A stretch of 64,000 nt of DNA from Streptomyces rhizoryzae (lineage in GTDB: Bacteria; Actinomycetota; Actinomycetes; Streptomycetales; Streptomycetaceae): assembly GCF_023155275.1 (NCBI RefSeq), contig NZ_JALMUV010000001.1, positions 248,001-312,000 of the forward strand, written 5' to 3'. How positions within the stretch are numbered: position 1 is the first letter of the stretch; each line of letters opens with the position of its first letter. The notes under the pieces are model-generated. The model saw only the letters and a list, made by a program, of their open reading frames with translations, made no database searches and was not told the origin of the DNA. The position numbers were made by a program, and so were the translations under genes. Of this stretch, positions 25,473 through 32,986 are shown piece after piece.

Positions 25473-25934
25473 TCAGGCCGCCGCCGGCACGGTGTGCGCG
25501 GCGGCGTCCGGGCAGCCCCCCGGCGCGGCCCGGCGGGGCTGCCCCGTGCGGTCCGGCTGCCCGGCCCCGCCGGACTGCCCGCGCAGGTCGGCCAGCCGGT
25601 CCAGGAGCTGGTCGCGGACCGCGGCCAGGTCGGCGATCCGCGCCTGGAGCAGGGCGAGCCGCTGCTCGAAGACCTCGATCTTGGGCGCGGGATCGGCGCA
25701 GCGGTGCCCTCCGGTCAGCTCGTCGCGCAGGCAGCCGTCGAGCAGCCGCAGGTCCTCGGTGGTCAGCCCGGCGGCCAGCAGCAGCCGGATGTTCTCGACG
25801 ACCCGGACGGCGCCCTCCCCGTAGCTGCGGTAGCCGTTGGCGGTCCGGTCGGGGCGGAGCAGGCCCTGCTCCTCGTAGTAGCGCAGCGCCCGGGTGGTGA
25901 CGCCGGTGGTCCGGGCGAGTTCCCCGATCCGCAT
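25473..25934 (-). CDS. MerR family transcriptional regulator
   Basis: The 153-residue protein has the MerR winged helix at its N-terminus (MRIGELARTTGVTTRALRYY, then GLLRP and GYRSYG) and a dimerising coiled coil around residues 85-120. Two Cys (DGCLRDE and GGHRCADP) lie between them and could take part in sensing. It lacks the C-terminal Cys cluster of SoxR. MerR proteins activate by untwisting promoters with over-long spacers. Exactly such a promoter lies just upstream, and a near-copy lies before the MFS gene, so this protein probably controls itself and the exporter/nitroreductase unit. The ATG follows AGGAGGGAG. Confidence 0.92.
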   Translation of the reverse strand: MRIGELARTTGVTTRALRYYEEQGLLRPDRTANGYRSYGEGAVRVVENIRLLLAAGLTTEDLRLLDGCLRDELTGGHRCADPAPKIEVFEQRLALLQARIADLAAVRDQLLDRLADLRGQSGGAGQPDRTGQPRRAAPGGCPDAAAHTVPAAA

Positions 25935-25966
25935 GGTGCTCCCTCCTGGTGTCGGCCGTCGGGGGA

Positions 25967-25998
25967 AGCGTAGACGTTGCCGTGGACGTGAAGGTCAA
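25967..25998 (-). promoter_or_regulatory. MerR-type promoter and operator of the MerR gene
   Basis: On the minus strand TTGACC (25998-25993) and TACGCT (25972-25967) are 20 bases apart, longer than the usual 17-18. The spacer and half of the -35 form an imperfect dyad, GAC-N-TTCAC-N6-GGCAA-N-GTC (25973-25996). The same 24-base layout recurs upstream of the MFS gene. The site overlaps the last bases of the nitroreductase gene. Confidence 0.75.
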
Positions 25999-26414
25999 GC
26001 CCGGTCGGCGAGCACGGTCAGGACGACGACCGGGACGGCTCGCCCGGCGCGCTCCTGGAAGACGGCGAACTGCGGGTCGGCCGCGACCTGCCGGGCCCAC
26101 AGCCGGTCCCGCTCGGCCCCGGTGGCCGCCGCGGCGCGGGCCCGCAGCACCCGGGTGCCGACCTCCACGGTGACCTCCGGGTGGGCGGTCAGATTGCGGT
26201 ACCAGGCCGGCGGGGTGGCCGCGCCCCCGTTGGAGGGGAAGACCGCGAACCGGCCGTCGCCGTCGGCCAGGTAGCAGACCGGCGTGGTCCGCGCCAGCCC
26301 GGAGCGGGCCCCGGTGGTCGTCAGCAGGAGCAGCGGCTGCCCGGTGAACGGGCCGCCGACGACGCCCCCGTTGGCGCGGAACTCCGCGATGACGCGGCGG
26401 TTGACCTCGTTCAC
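25995..26414 (-). CDS. Deazaflavin (F420)-dependent nitroreductase family protein
   Basis: The 139-residue protein matches the DDN/F420H2-dependent family: GQPLLLLTTTGARSG, TPVCYLADGDGRFAVF, SNGGAATPPAWYRNLTAHP and VEVGTRVLRARAA. Members use coenzyme F420 to reduce quinones or nitro compounds, giving protection against redox-active drugs. The GTG at 26414 overlaps the MFS stop as GTGA and has GGGAGCGGG upstream, so translation is coupled to the exporter. The pairing of an exporter, a reductase and a MerR regulator suggests a xenobiotic-response module. The substrate is unknown. Confidence 0.88.
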   Translation of the reverse strand: MNEVNRRVIAEFRANGGVVGGPFTGQPLLLLTTTGARSGLARTTPVCYLADGDGRFAVFPSNGGAATPPAWYRNLTAHPEVTVEVGTRVLRARAAAATGAERDRLWARQVAADPQFAVFQERAGRAVPVVVLTVLADRA

Positions 26415-27781
26415 GCGCCCGCTCCCGTCGTCCCGTCGGCCGCCGCGCCGTGCGGGCCGCCGCCGGATACCGCCCCGGCCCGGGCCCGCCGCCGTTCGCC
26501 GCGGTGCTCGGCGCCGGCGGCCGCCAGGGCGAGCAGCGCGACGGCCCCGCCCGCCACCGGCACCCAGCGCAGCGCGACCCCGCCGGTGAGCAACTGCCCG
26601 CCGAGCCAGCCGCCGCCCGCGATCCCGAGGTTGAACGCCGAGCTCTGCACGGTCAGCGCGAGGGTCCTGGCCCGCTGCGACGCCACGTTCAGCAGCCGGG
26701 TGTTGACCGCCGGGATGACGGCGTAGTACGCGGCGCCGAAGAGGAAGAGCGCCGCCACCGCCAGCGGCCGTACGGCCACCGCGGCGCCGAGCAGCAGCAG
26801 CGACCCGGCCAGGGCCAGCACCCCGGCGCAGACCGCCCCGGTCACCGAACGGTCCGCCAGCTTCCCGCCGAGGAGGTTGCCGAGGGTGCCGCCGGTGCCG
26901 AAGAGGAGCAGCAGCACGGTGACGTACCGCGGTTCGACGCCGACGGTGTCGGTGAGCAGCGGTGTGACATAGGTGTACGCGGTGAACGCGGCGGCGGCGC
27001 TCAGCGCGGTGACGGTCACCACGGCCTGCACCCGGCGCTCCCCGAGGACGCGCAGTTCCGCGGCCCGGCCGCCCGCCGTCCCGGCGTCCGCGTCGCCGTC
27101 CGCCGGGTCGCCGGCCGCCCGCACCAGGGCGAGTACCGGGCCCGCGACGGCGAGGGTGAGCAGGGCCACGGCGGCGAACGCGGCGCGCCAGGACAGCCAT
27201 TGGCCCAGTGCGGTGCCGATCGGCAGGCCGGCGACCATGGCCAGGCCGAGTCCGAGCGAGACCCGGGCCACCGCGGTGCCCCGCCGGTGTGCGGGCACCA
27301 CGTCGGCGGCCAGGCCGAAGAAGAGCGGCATCAGCCCGGCGTGCGCCAGCGCGGACGCCACCCGGCCGGCCGCGATCAGCGGGAAGCCGGGGGCCAGGGC
27401 CGAGACCGCGCCGCCCAGGGCGTACAGCGCCAGCAGCCCGGTCAGCAGGGTCCGCCGGCGGACCGCGGTGGTGGCCAGCGCCAGCACCGGCCCGCCGACG
27501 ACCACCGTCAGCGCGAAGACGCTGACCAGCAGCCCGGCCGTGGACAGCGGCACCCCGGCGTCCGCCGCGACGTCCGGCAGCAGTCCGGCGATCATGATCT
27601 CGCCGGTGCCGAGGGTGAAGGCGCCCAGGGTGAGCACGGCCGGCCCCCAGGGCCGGCCGCCGCCCGCGGCGCCCGCCGGTGCCGGGGGTGCGGTCCGGGG
27701 TGCTGCCGCGGGTGCGGACGGCTCCGGGGGTGCCGGGTCCGCGGGGCGGGCCGGTCGTACGGGTGTCGGTGAGGTATCCAT
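26411..27781 (-). CDS. MFS transporter, drug/arabinose-efflux (AraJ/Cmr) type
   Basis: The 456-residue protein has twelve predicted membrane segments after an N-terminal Pro/Ala-rich tail of about 50 residues. It begins with FTLGTGEIMIAGLLPDVAAD, typical of the sugar-efflux and chloramphenicol-resistance branch. RRGTAVARVSLGLGLAMVAGLP fits the loop and fifth helix region. It should export a small hydrophobic compound using the proton gradient. The ATG at 27781 is six bases from the -10-like GAGGGT of the MerR-type promoter, so the mRNA may be leaderless. The frame extends upstream to 28003, but that would cross the promoter. Confidence 0.9.
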   Translation of the reverse strand: MDTSPTPVRPARPADPAPPEPSAPAAAPRTAPPAPAGAAGGGRPWGPAVLTLGAFTLGTGEIMIAGLLPDVAADAGVPLSTAGLLVSVFALTVVVGGPVLALATTAVRRRTLLTGLLALYALGGAVSALAPGFPLIAAGRVASALAHAGLMPLFFGLAADVVPAHRRGTAVARVSLGLGLAMVAGLPIGTALGQWLSWRAAFAAVALLTLAVAGPVLALVRAAGDPADGDADAGTAGGRAAELRVLGERRVQAVVTVTALSAAAAFTAYTYVTPLLTDTVGVEPRYVTVLLLLFGTGGTLGNLLGGKLADRSVTGAVCAGVLALAGSLLLLGAAVAVRPLAVAALFLFGAAYYAVIPAVNTRLLNVASQRARTLALTVQSSAFNLGIAGGGWLGGQLLTGGVALRWVPVAGGAVALLALAAAGAEHRGERRRARAGAVSGGGPHGAAADGTTGAGA

Positions 27782-27787
27782 GGGGCC

Positions 27788-27819
27788 ACCCTCGACGTTC
27801 ACGCCGGGGTGAAGGTCAA
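27788..27819 (-). promoter_or_regulatory. MerR-type promoter and operator of the MFS gene
   Basis: Minus-strand TTGACC (27819-27814) and GAGGGT (27793-27788) are 20 bases apart. Between 27794 and 27817 lies a perfect dyad GAC-N-TTCAC-N6-GTGAA-N-GTC. The layout and most bases match the site before the MerR gene at 25967-25998. Confidence 0.8.
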
Positions 27820-27944
27820 GGCGGGCGGTCCGGCGCCGCGCACGGCGGCGCCTCCAGGGGGCCACCCCCCTCCGCCGCACCGTCATCGGCCGGCGGAGCC
27901 CGGCCCGGCTCCGCCCGGGCCAACTCCCGCCCCACCGCACCCCA

Positions 27945-27973
27945 TTGACGAAAGGTATGGACCAATCTACGGT
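27945..27973 (+). promoter_or_regulatory. Chitinase promoter with DasR-like (dre) operator between the boxes
   Basis: TTGACG (27945-27950) and TACGGT (27968-27973) are separated by exactly 17 bases. The spacer contains AAAGGTATGGACCAAT (27951-27966), which fits the DasR-binding pattern A-N-T-GGTCTAGACCA-N-T in the GGT...ACCA arms and the outer A/T. A repressor bound here would block RNA polymerase. DasR control of chitinase genes is established in Streptomyces; its action at this site is inferred. Confidence 0.7.
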
Positions 27974-28035
27974 GTGCGCACCACCCCCCGATTTCCCCGC
28001 CACGGCACCCCGTCGCGGCGTGAAGGGAGCACAGC

Positions 28036-29094
28036 GTGACCGGTCGGATAGCGCGTCTGCTGAGAGCCGGCCTCGCGGCCGCCTGCCTGCTGCCGGTGCT
28101 GGGGACCGCGGTGCCCGCCACCGCCGCCCCCCGTGCCGACACCTGCGCCGTCAAGCCGCGGCCCGCCGGCAAGGTCCTCCAGGGCTACTGGGAGAACTGG
28201 GACGGCGCGGCGAACGGCGTCCACCCGCCGTTCGGCTGGACCCCGATCACCGACTCCCGGATCCGCGCCCACGGCTACAGCGTCCTCAACACCGCCTTCC
28301 CGGTGATCCGTTCGGACGGCACCGCCCTCTGGGAGGACGGTATGGACGCGACGGTGAAGGTGCCCAGCCCGGCCGAGATGTGCCAGGCCAAGGCCGACGG
28401 CGCCACGATCCTGATGTCCATCGGCGGCGCCGCGGCCGGGATCGACCTCAACTCCCCCGCGGTCGCCGACCGCTTCGTGGCGACGCTCGTGCCGATCCTG
28501 AAGAAGTACAACTTCGACGGCATCGACATCGACATCGAGACCGGCCTGACCGGCAGCGGCAGCATCAGCCAGCTGTCGCCCTCGCAGGCCAACCTCATCC
28601 GGATCATCGACGGCATCCTGGACCGGATGCCCGCCGGCTTCGGCCTCACCATGGCCCCCGAGACCGCCTACGTCACCGGCGGCAGCGTGACCTACGGCTC
28701 CATCTGGGGCGCCTATCTGCCGGTGATCAAGAAGTACGCCGACAACGGCCGCCTGTGGTGGCTGAACATGCAGTACTACAACGGCAGCATGTACGGCTGC
28801 TCCGGCGACTCGTACGGCGCCGGCACGGTGGAGGGCTTCACCCGGCAGACCGACTGCCTGGACAAGGGCCTGACCGTCCAGGGCACCACCATCAGGGTCC
28901 CCTACGACAAGCAGGTGCCGGGGCTGCCCGCGCAGCCGGGCGCGGGCGGCGGCTACCTCTCCCCGGCCCTGGTCACCCAGGCGTGGAACACCTACCACAA
29001 CGGTCTGAAGGGCCTGATGACCTGGTCCCTGAACTGGGACGGCGCGAAGGGCTGGACCTTCGGGGACACCGTCCGGGCCCTCCAGGGCCGCTGA
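28036..29094 (+). CDS. Secreted GH18 chitinase
   Basis: The 352-residue protein starts with a signal peptide (hydrophobic core LLRAGLAAACLLPVLG, likely cut after ATA near residue 30). It is then a single GH18 barrel: KVLQGYWENWDG, ATILMSIGGAAAG, and the catalytic FDGIDIDIE with Asp161, Asp164, Asp166 and acid Glu168. WSLNWDGAKGW forms the last strand. It should cleave chitin to chito-oligosaccharides outside the cell. No chitin-binding or fibronectin domain is present, so it is a minimal form. The promoter carries a DasR-like site, linking it to N-acetylglucosamine control. It ends seven bases from the convergent LysR-effector gene. Confidence 0.92.
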   Translation: MTGRIARLLRAGLAAACLLPVLGTAVPATAAPRADTCAVKPRPAGKVLQGYWENWDGAANGVHPPFGWTPITDSRIRAHGYSVLNTAFPVIRSDGTALWEDGMDATVKVPSPAEMCQAKADGATILMSIGGAAAGIDLNSPAVADRFVATLVPILKKYNFDGIDIDIETGLTGSGSISQLSPSQANLIRIIDGILDRMPAGFGLTMAPETAYVTGGSVTYGSIWGAYLPVIKKYADNGRLWWLNMQYYNGSMYGCSGDSYGAGTVEGFTRQTDCLDKGLTVQGTTIRVPYDKQVPGLPAQPGAGGGYLSPALVTQAWNTYHNGLKGLMTWSLNWDGAKGWTFGDTVRALQGR

Positions 29095-29101
29095 TCCGCC
29101 G

Positions 29102-29872
29102 CTACGACCGCCGGCGCGGCCGCCCGCGCCGGGCCGCGCCGCCCCTGGCCCCGCCGGCCGTCCGCCGCGCTGCCCGCCCGGCCGCCGCCTGCCCCTTCTC
29201 CCTGGGCTTCTCCGCCGCCTTGCCCTTCGCCTTCGGCTTCTCCGGGGCCCCGGCGGCGGGGCGGCGGCCCCGGGTGCTGTTCACCGTCCGGCCGCGGACG
29301 ATGCCGATGAAGTCGTCCACCAGGTCGGTGGTCCGGTCCTCGCGCCACGACAGCGCCACCCGGGACTGGGGCGTGCCGGTGACCGGGCGGTAGGTGAGGT
29401 CCCGGCGGTGGTACAGCCGGGCCAGCGACTGCGGCACGATCAGCAGCCCGATCCCGGCGGCCACCAGCTCGATCGCGTCCGCCGTCGTGGCCGGCCGGTC
29501 GAGCGCGGGCCGTCCCGGCGGCCGCGCCCAGTCCAGGGTGTCGTCGAGTGGGTGCAGCACGATCTCGTCGGCGAGGTCCTCGGCGCTCACCTCGTCGAAC
29601 GCGGCCACCAGGTGGTCCTTGGGCGCCACGACCACCGTCGTCTCGGTGTAGAGCGGGATGGCGCTGAGGTCCGTCCGGTCGGCGGGCAGCCGCAGCAGCC
29701 CCGCGTCGGCACCGCCGCCCCGCAGCTCGTCGGCCGCGTCGGCGGCCGTGACCTGGAGGAGGGTGAGGGGTACGTCCGGCAGGCGCTCGTTCCAGATCCG
29801 CACCCACTTGGCGGGTGTCACTCCCGGTACATACGCGAGCCGGAACGAAGGGGATACGTCCGAGCCTGTCAC
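29102..29872 (-). CDS. LysR-type effector-binding domain protein without DNA-binding domain
   Basis: The 256-residue protein begins directly in the LysR substrate-binding fold (FRLAYVPGVTPAKWVRIWNE, VVVAPKDHLVAAF, VAAGIGLLIVPQSLARLY, ALSWREDRTTDLVDDFIG) with no helix-turn-helix. A Lys/Arg/Ala-rich tail of about 55 residues (PEKPKAKGKAAEKPREKG) follows. It could bind DNA non-specifically through the tail or act as a ligand-sensing partner. The GTG at 29872 has TAGCCT six bases upstream and no ribosome-binding site. The divergent neighbour is a DUF5997 gene; I recall this pair as common in actinobacteria. Confidence 0.8.
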   Translation of the reverse strand: MTGSDVSPSFRLAYVPGVTPAKWVRIWNERLPDVPLTLLQVTAADAADELRGGGADAGLLRLPADRTDLSAIPLYTETTVVVAPKDHLVAAFDEVSAEDLADEIVLHPLDDTLDWARPPGRPALDRPATTADAIELVAAGIGLLIVPQSLARLYHRRDLTYRPVTGTPQSRVALSWREDRTTDLVDDFIGIVRGRTVNSTRGRRPAAGAPEKPKAKGKAAEKPREKGQAAAGRAARRTAGGARGGAARRGRPRRRS

Positions 29873-29878
29873 CCCGCC

Positions 29879-29936
29879 AGGCTACCCGCCGGGGCCGGAG
29901 GCCGTGGTCAGCGGCCGCGCGGACGCTCGATACCCT
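29879..29936. promoter_or_regulatory. Divergent -10-like boxes of the LysR-effector/DUF5997 pair
   Basis: Minus-strand TAGCCT (29884-29879) is six bases before the GTG at 29872. Plus-strand TACCCT (29931-29936) is six bases before the ATG at 29943. Both genes lack ribosome-binding sites, so both may be leaderless. Confidence 0.5.
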
Positions 29937-29942
29937 GGGACC

Positions 29943-30329
29943 ATGAAGTCGCACCAGACCGCCCAGACGATGAAGCCCGCCACCGCGGCGAAGAAGCTGG
30001 GTGTGTACCTCCAGGCCACCCCCGCCGCGTTCCAGGAGGGCGTGGTCTCCCGCGCCGAGCTGAACGCGCTCCAGGCGGATCCCCCCGAGTGGCTGCGCGA
30101 GCTGCGGCGCAACGGCCCGCACCCGCGTCCGGTGGTCGCGGCGAAGCTGGGCGTCTCCATCTCCGGTCTCGCCCGCGGCGGGGTCACCGAGGCCCTCACC
30201 ACCGAGCAGATCGACGCCCTGAAGACCGAGAACCCCGAGTGGCTCCGGAAGGAGCGCGCCACCCAGGCCGAGGTCCGCAAGGAGACCGCCCGCCTGAAGG
30301 AGAAGAAGCGCACCGACGGCGCCGCCTAA
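29943..30329 (+). CDS. DUF5997 family protein
   Basis: The product is a 128-residue basic, helical protein: KPATAAKKLGVYLQATPAAF near the start, then LQADPPEWLRELRRNGPHPR and AAKLGVSISGLARGGVTEAL. It ends in a charged helix, KETARLKEKKRTDG. This is the DUF5997 pattern. The middle part resembles a helix-turn-helix, so DNA binding is possible, which would complement the neighbouring LysR effector domain that lacks one. Function is unproven. The ATG at 29943 has TACCCT six bases upstream and lacks a ribosome-binding site. Confidence 0.8.
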   Translation: MKSHQTAQTMKPATAAKKLGVYLQATPAAFQEGVVSRAELNALQADPPEWLRELRRNGPHPRPVVAAKLGVSISGLARGGVTEALTTEQIDALKTENPEWLRKERATQAEVRKETARLKEKKRTDGAA

Positions 30330-30408
30330 CGCCTCCGGCACAGCCGGCCCGGGCGGCGGGGCGGCCGGGGCGGTTCCGCACCGGGCCGGGGCGGCGCAGC
30401 ATGGACGT

Positions 30409-30858
30409 ATGACCCCACCGCCGCCTGCCCGGCGCGCCTCCGGCGCCGCCCCCGCCCGCCCCGCGCTCCCCACCCTCGTCTACGACGGCGACTGCGCCTT
30501 CTGCACCGCCTGTGTGCGGGCCGCCGAGCGGTACGTCCGGCCCCGCTGCCGGATCACCGCCTGGCAGTCCGCCGACCTGGCCGCGCTCGGCGTCACCCGG
30601 CGCCGCGCCGAGCACGAAGTGCTGTGGATCACCCCGCCGGGGACGGTGCACGGCGGCGCCCGGGCCGCCGCCGCCCTGCTGCTGAGCGCCCGCGGCCCCT
30701 GGCCCGTCGCGGGCGCCGTCCTCACCCTCCCCCCGGTACGCCCCCTCGCCCACGTCCTCTACCGCCTGATCGCCACCCACCGCCACCGCCTCCCGGGCGG
30801 CACCGCGGCCTGCGCCCTGCCGCCCGCGGAGCGTCCGGGGAGGGGGCGGGGGCAGTAA
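30409..30858 (+). CDS. DCC family (DUF393) thiol-disulfide oxidoreductase-like protein
   Basis: This 149-residue protein has the defining motif YDGDCAFCTAC at about residues 24-34, in which the two Cys (C-x-x-C) give the family its DCC name. A following RITAWQSADLAALGV and LWITPPGTVHGGARAAAALL complete the thioredoxin-like fold. Members are presumed redox proteins, with the activity rarely shown. The first 18 residues are Pro/Ala-rich. It has no signal peptide. The start lacks a strong ribosome-binding site. It converges on the sigma-factor partner gene 53 bases away. Confidence 0.85.
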   Translation: MTPPPPARRASGAAPARPALPTLVYDGDCAFCTACVRAAERYVRPRCRITAWQSADLAALGVTRRRAEHEVLWITPPGTVHGGARAAAALLLSARGPWPVAGAVLTLPPVRPLAHVLYRLIATHRHRLPGGTAACALPPAERPGRGRGQ

Positions 30859-30911
30859 CGGCTCCGGGGCCCGGCTGTGGGGCGCCGTTCCGTGCCGGGG
30901 TGCGGGGGTGG

Positions 30912-32174
30912 TCAGGGGGTCGGCCACCAGGACGGGGCGAGGGCGATGGTCCGGAGCTGCCGGAGGGTCAGGGCGGGGGTGGGGCGGGTGGCGGCGCCGG
31001 ACTGGGTGGGGGCGTTGAAGGCGCTGATGACCACCCGCTTGCCGTCGGCGCGCATGGTGTCGACGGTCCACCTCACCACGCCGTCGCCGCCCTTCTCGCC
31101 CGGGCCCTGGTGGACGGCGATCCGGGTGCCGTCGGCGAGGGTCTCGGTGCCGGAGCGGAAGAGGTCGCCGGCGGCGTCCCGCATGTCGGGCTGGACGTTG
31201 ATCTGGACGAGGCTGCGGCCCTTCCCGTCGTCGACGACGACGTAGGTGAATTCCGGGTCGCGGACGTCGTCGCTCTTCCCGACCACCGTGAGGCCCTTGG
31301 GCAGCAGGCCGGTGAGGGTGGCGGCGAGCCGGGCGCCCGCGCCGTCCTTGAGGGGAGCGGGCCGCTCGGCGCGCTTCCGCAGGCCGGCCGGGAGGGCCTC
31401 GGCGAGCCGGCGCCATTCCGGCGCCGTCACCAGGGTCTTCAACTGCGCCGGGGACAGCGGCGGTTCGGTGCGGCTGTCGGGGGCGCCCTTCTCCGCTGCG
31501 GCGTTCCACTCCTGCACGGAGATGCTCTGCCCGGCCGGTGTGACCAGGTCCGCGGTCCACCTCTTCGTGTCGGCCCGCCGGTCGGGGTACTCGTAGCCCT
31601 GGAAGACCCGCAGGATTGATCCGTCGGCCAGCCGTTCCGCGGCGCAGGCGTCGTAGGTGACGTAGGCGCGGTCGGGGCACCGGGTCCGCTCCGGGGTGTC
31701 CTGGCCACGGCCCGGCTCGGCGATGCCCAGGGAGACGGAGAGGGCCGCGGGGCCCTTGCCGTCGTCGTAGACGACGGAGGCGTACGGCAGCGTCGGCCCG
31801 TCCTGGTCCGTGCCGCGCCCCTCTTCGCTGCTGAACGTGCCCCGGGGCAGCAGTTTTTCGAGCGTCCGGATCAGTTCCTCCTTGGTCACCCCACCGGACG
31901 GCGTGGCCGCGTGCGGGCCGGCGGCCACCGCGGCGGCCCGCGAGGCGGTCGGGGAACCGTCCGCGGACACCAGCCACGCGCCGCCCGCACCGGCGCACAG
32001 GACGCCGGCCGCGCCCGCGGCGAGGGCGGCCCGGCGCCGCAGCCGCAGCCGCCGTCCGCGGGCCGCACCGGCGTCGGCGAGCGCGGCCCGGTCGGCGGCG
32101 AAGGTGCCGCCGACCTGGTGCAGGGCGTCGGAGAGCCGGTCCTCGAAGGGGTCGTGGGGCTGCTCAACGTGCAT
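30912..32174 (-). CDS. Membrane protein following a SigE-family sigma factor, possible anti-sigma factor
   Basis: The 420-residue protein has a cytoplasmic N-terminus of about 48 residues (FEDRLSDALHQVGGTF), one membrane helix (ALAAGAAGVLCAGAGGAWLV) and a large outer part. The outer part is duplicated: both halves share a LLP(R/K)G start, a VVYDDGKG or VVVDDGKG strand, a LADGS/T-I-x-V strand, and an RWT strand before the end. The gene lies 87 bases behind a SigE-family sigma factor in the same direction, as expected for a membrane regulator of that sigma factor. No zinc-binding anti-sigma motif is visible, so the role is inferred from position. Confidence 0.75.
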   Translation of the reverse strand: MHVEQPHDPFEDRLSDALHQVGGTFAADRAALADAGAARGRRLRLRRRAALAAGAAGVLCAGAGGAWLVSADGSPTASRAAAVAAGPHAATPSGGVTKEELIRTLEKLLPRGTFSSEEGRGTDQDGPTLPYASVVYDDGKGPAALSVSLGIAEPGRGQDTPERTRCPDRAYVTYDACAAERLADGSILRVFQGYEYPDRRADTKRWTADLVTPAGQSISVQEWNAAAEKGAPDSRTEPPLSPAQLKTLVTAPEWRRLAEALPAGLRKRAERPAPLKDGAGARLAATLTGLLPKGLTVVGKSDDVRDPEFTYVVVDDGKGRSLVQINVQPDMRDAAGDLFRSGTETLADGTRIAVHQGPGEKGGDGVVRWTVDTMRADGKRVVISAFNAPTQSGAATRPTPALTLRQLRTIALAPSWWPTP

Positions 32175-32261
32175 GACGAACCACCGTTTCCGCGAGGTCG
32201 AGAGGGTTGAGGGGAGGGGGAGGCGTGGGGAGGGAAGCGAGGACGCGGGGGCTGCGCGGTG

Positions 32262-32771
32262 TCAGGGGTGGGGGCAGGCGCCGAGGTCCTCGCCGAGGAG
32301 TTCCCGGAGCCGCCCCAGGGCGCGCACGCAGCGGGTGCGCACGGCCGCCGAGGAGGCGCCGAGCACCTCGGCGGTGTCCGCGATGGACCGGTCCTCCCAG
32401 TAGCGCAGGACGATCACCGCCCGGTCCTTGGCGGGCAGTTGCCCGAGCGCGTCCATGAGGACGAGCCGCAAGGCCGGGTCCCCGCCCGCCGGATCGGGCC
32501 GGTCGGGCAGGACGTCCGTGGCGCGCTCGGTGCTGCTGCGGCGCCGCTGGTGGGTGAGGAAGATCCGGGTGAGGACGGTCTGCGCGTACGCAGCGGGGTT
32601 CCCGGCGCGGCTGACCCGTCCCCAGTGGACGTACAGCCGCCCGAGCGTCTCCTGCACCAGGTCTTCCGCGAGATGCGTATCGCCCGCGGTGAGCAGGCAC
32701 GCGGACCGATACAGGTGTCCGGCCCGCGCCACCGCGAACTCCACGCACTCCGCCGCGCGGCCCTGTCCCAT
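32262..32771 (-). CDS. SigE-family ECF RNA polymerase sigma factor
   Basis: The 169-residue protein has the two sigma regions of the actinobacterial SigE family. Region 2 is LYRSACLLTAGDTHLAEDLV with QETLGRLYVHW. Region 4 is LPAKDRAVIVLRYWEDRSI with ADTAEVLGASSAAVRTRCV. It directs RNA polymerase to a small gene set, probably including its own operon. The ATG at 32771 has AGGAGGAG at ideal spacing. The membrane protein encoded next may hold it inactive. The divergent upstream space carries the parS-like palindrome. Confidence 0.9.
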   Translation of the reverse strand: MGQGRAAECVEFAVARAGHLYRSACLLTAGDTHLAEDLVQETLGRLYVHWGRVSRAGNPAAYAQTVLTRIFLTHQRRRSSTERATDVLPDRPDPAGGDPALRLVLMDALGQLPAKDRAVIVLRYWEDRSIADTAEVLGASSAAVRTRCVRALGRLRELLGEDLGACPHP

Positions 32772-32878
32772 CTGCTCCTCCTGCCCCGGTGCCCGATGTC
32801 CCGTGGTGCGGACCCGGGCGTGCCTGCGCGCGATGCGCCGCGTTCCGCACTTCTTCGACGCGGTGGGCGGGCGGAAAT

Positions 32879-32892
32879 GTTTCACGTGAAAC
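32879..32892. other. parS: parS site (ParB-binding palindrome)
   Basis: GTTTCACGTGAAAC is a perfect 14-bp palindrome and matches the Streptomyces parS core exactly. The 16-bp form differs from TGTTTCACGTGAAACA only in the last base. It is intergenic, between the sigma factor start and the Pr6Pr gene. ParB loads on such sites for chromosome segregation. In Streptomyces most sites cluster around the replication origin, so this window may be within a few hundred kilobases of it; that placement is an inference. Confidence 0.85.
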
Positions 32893-32986
32893 CCGGCGGG
32901 GCGGCGGGGAGATGGCCGCGGACGACCGGCGGACGGCCCGAGCGCGATCCGGGAGCGGCCCGGACGCGGTGGGTGGCGGCGGTCGG

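Noticed and set aside
26414..27200. Upstream extension of the nitroreductase frame to 27200
   Set aside because: The added sequence is Arg/Gly-rich shadow of the MFS gene; the family begins at the GTG at 26414, which overlaps the MFS stop.
29095..29101. Terminator between the chitinase and the LysR-effector genes
   Set aside because: Only seven bases separate the two stop codons and no stem-loop is visible there.
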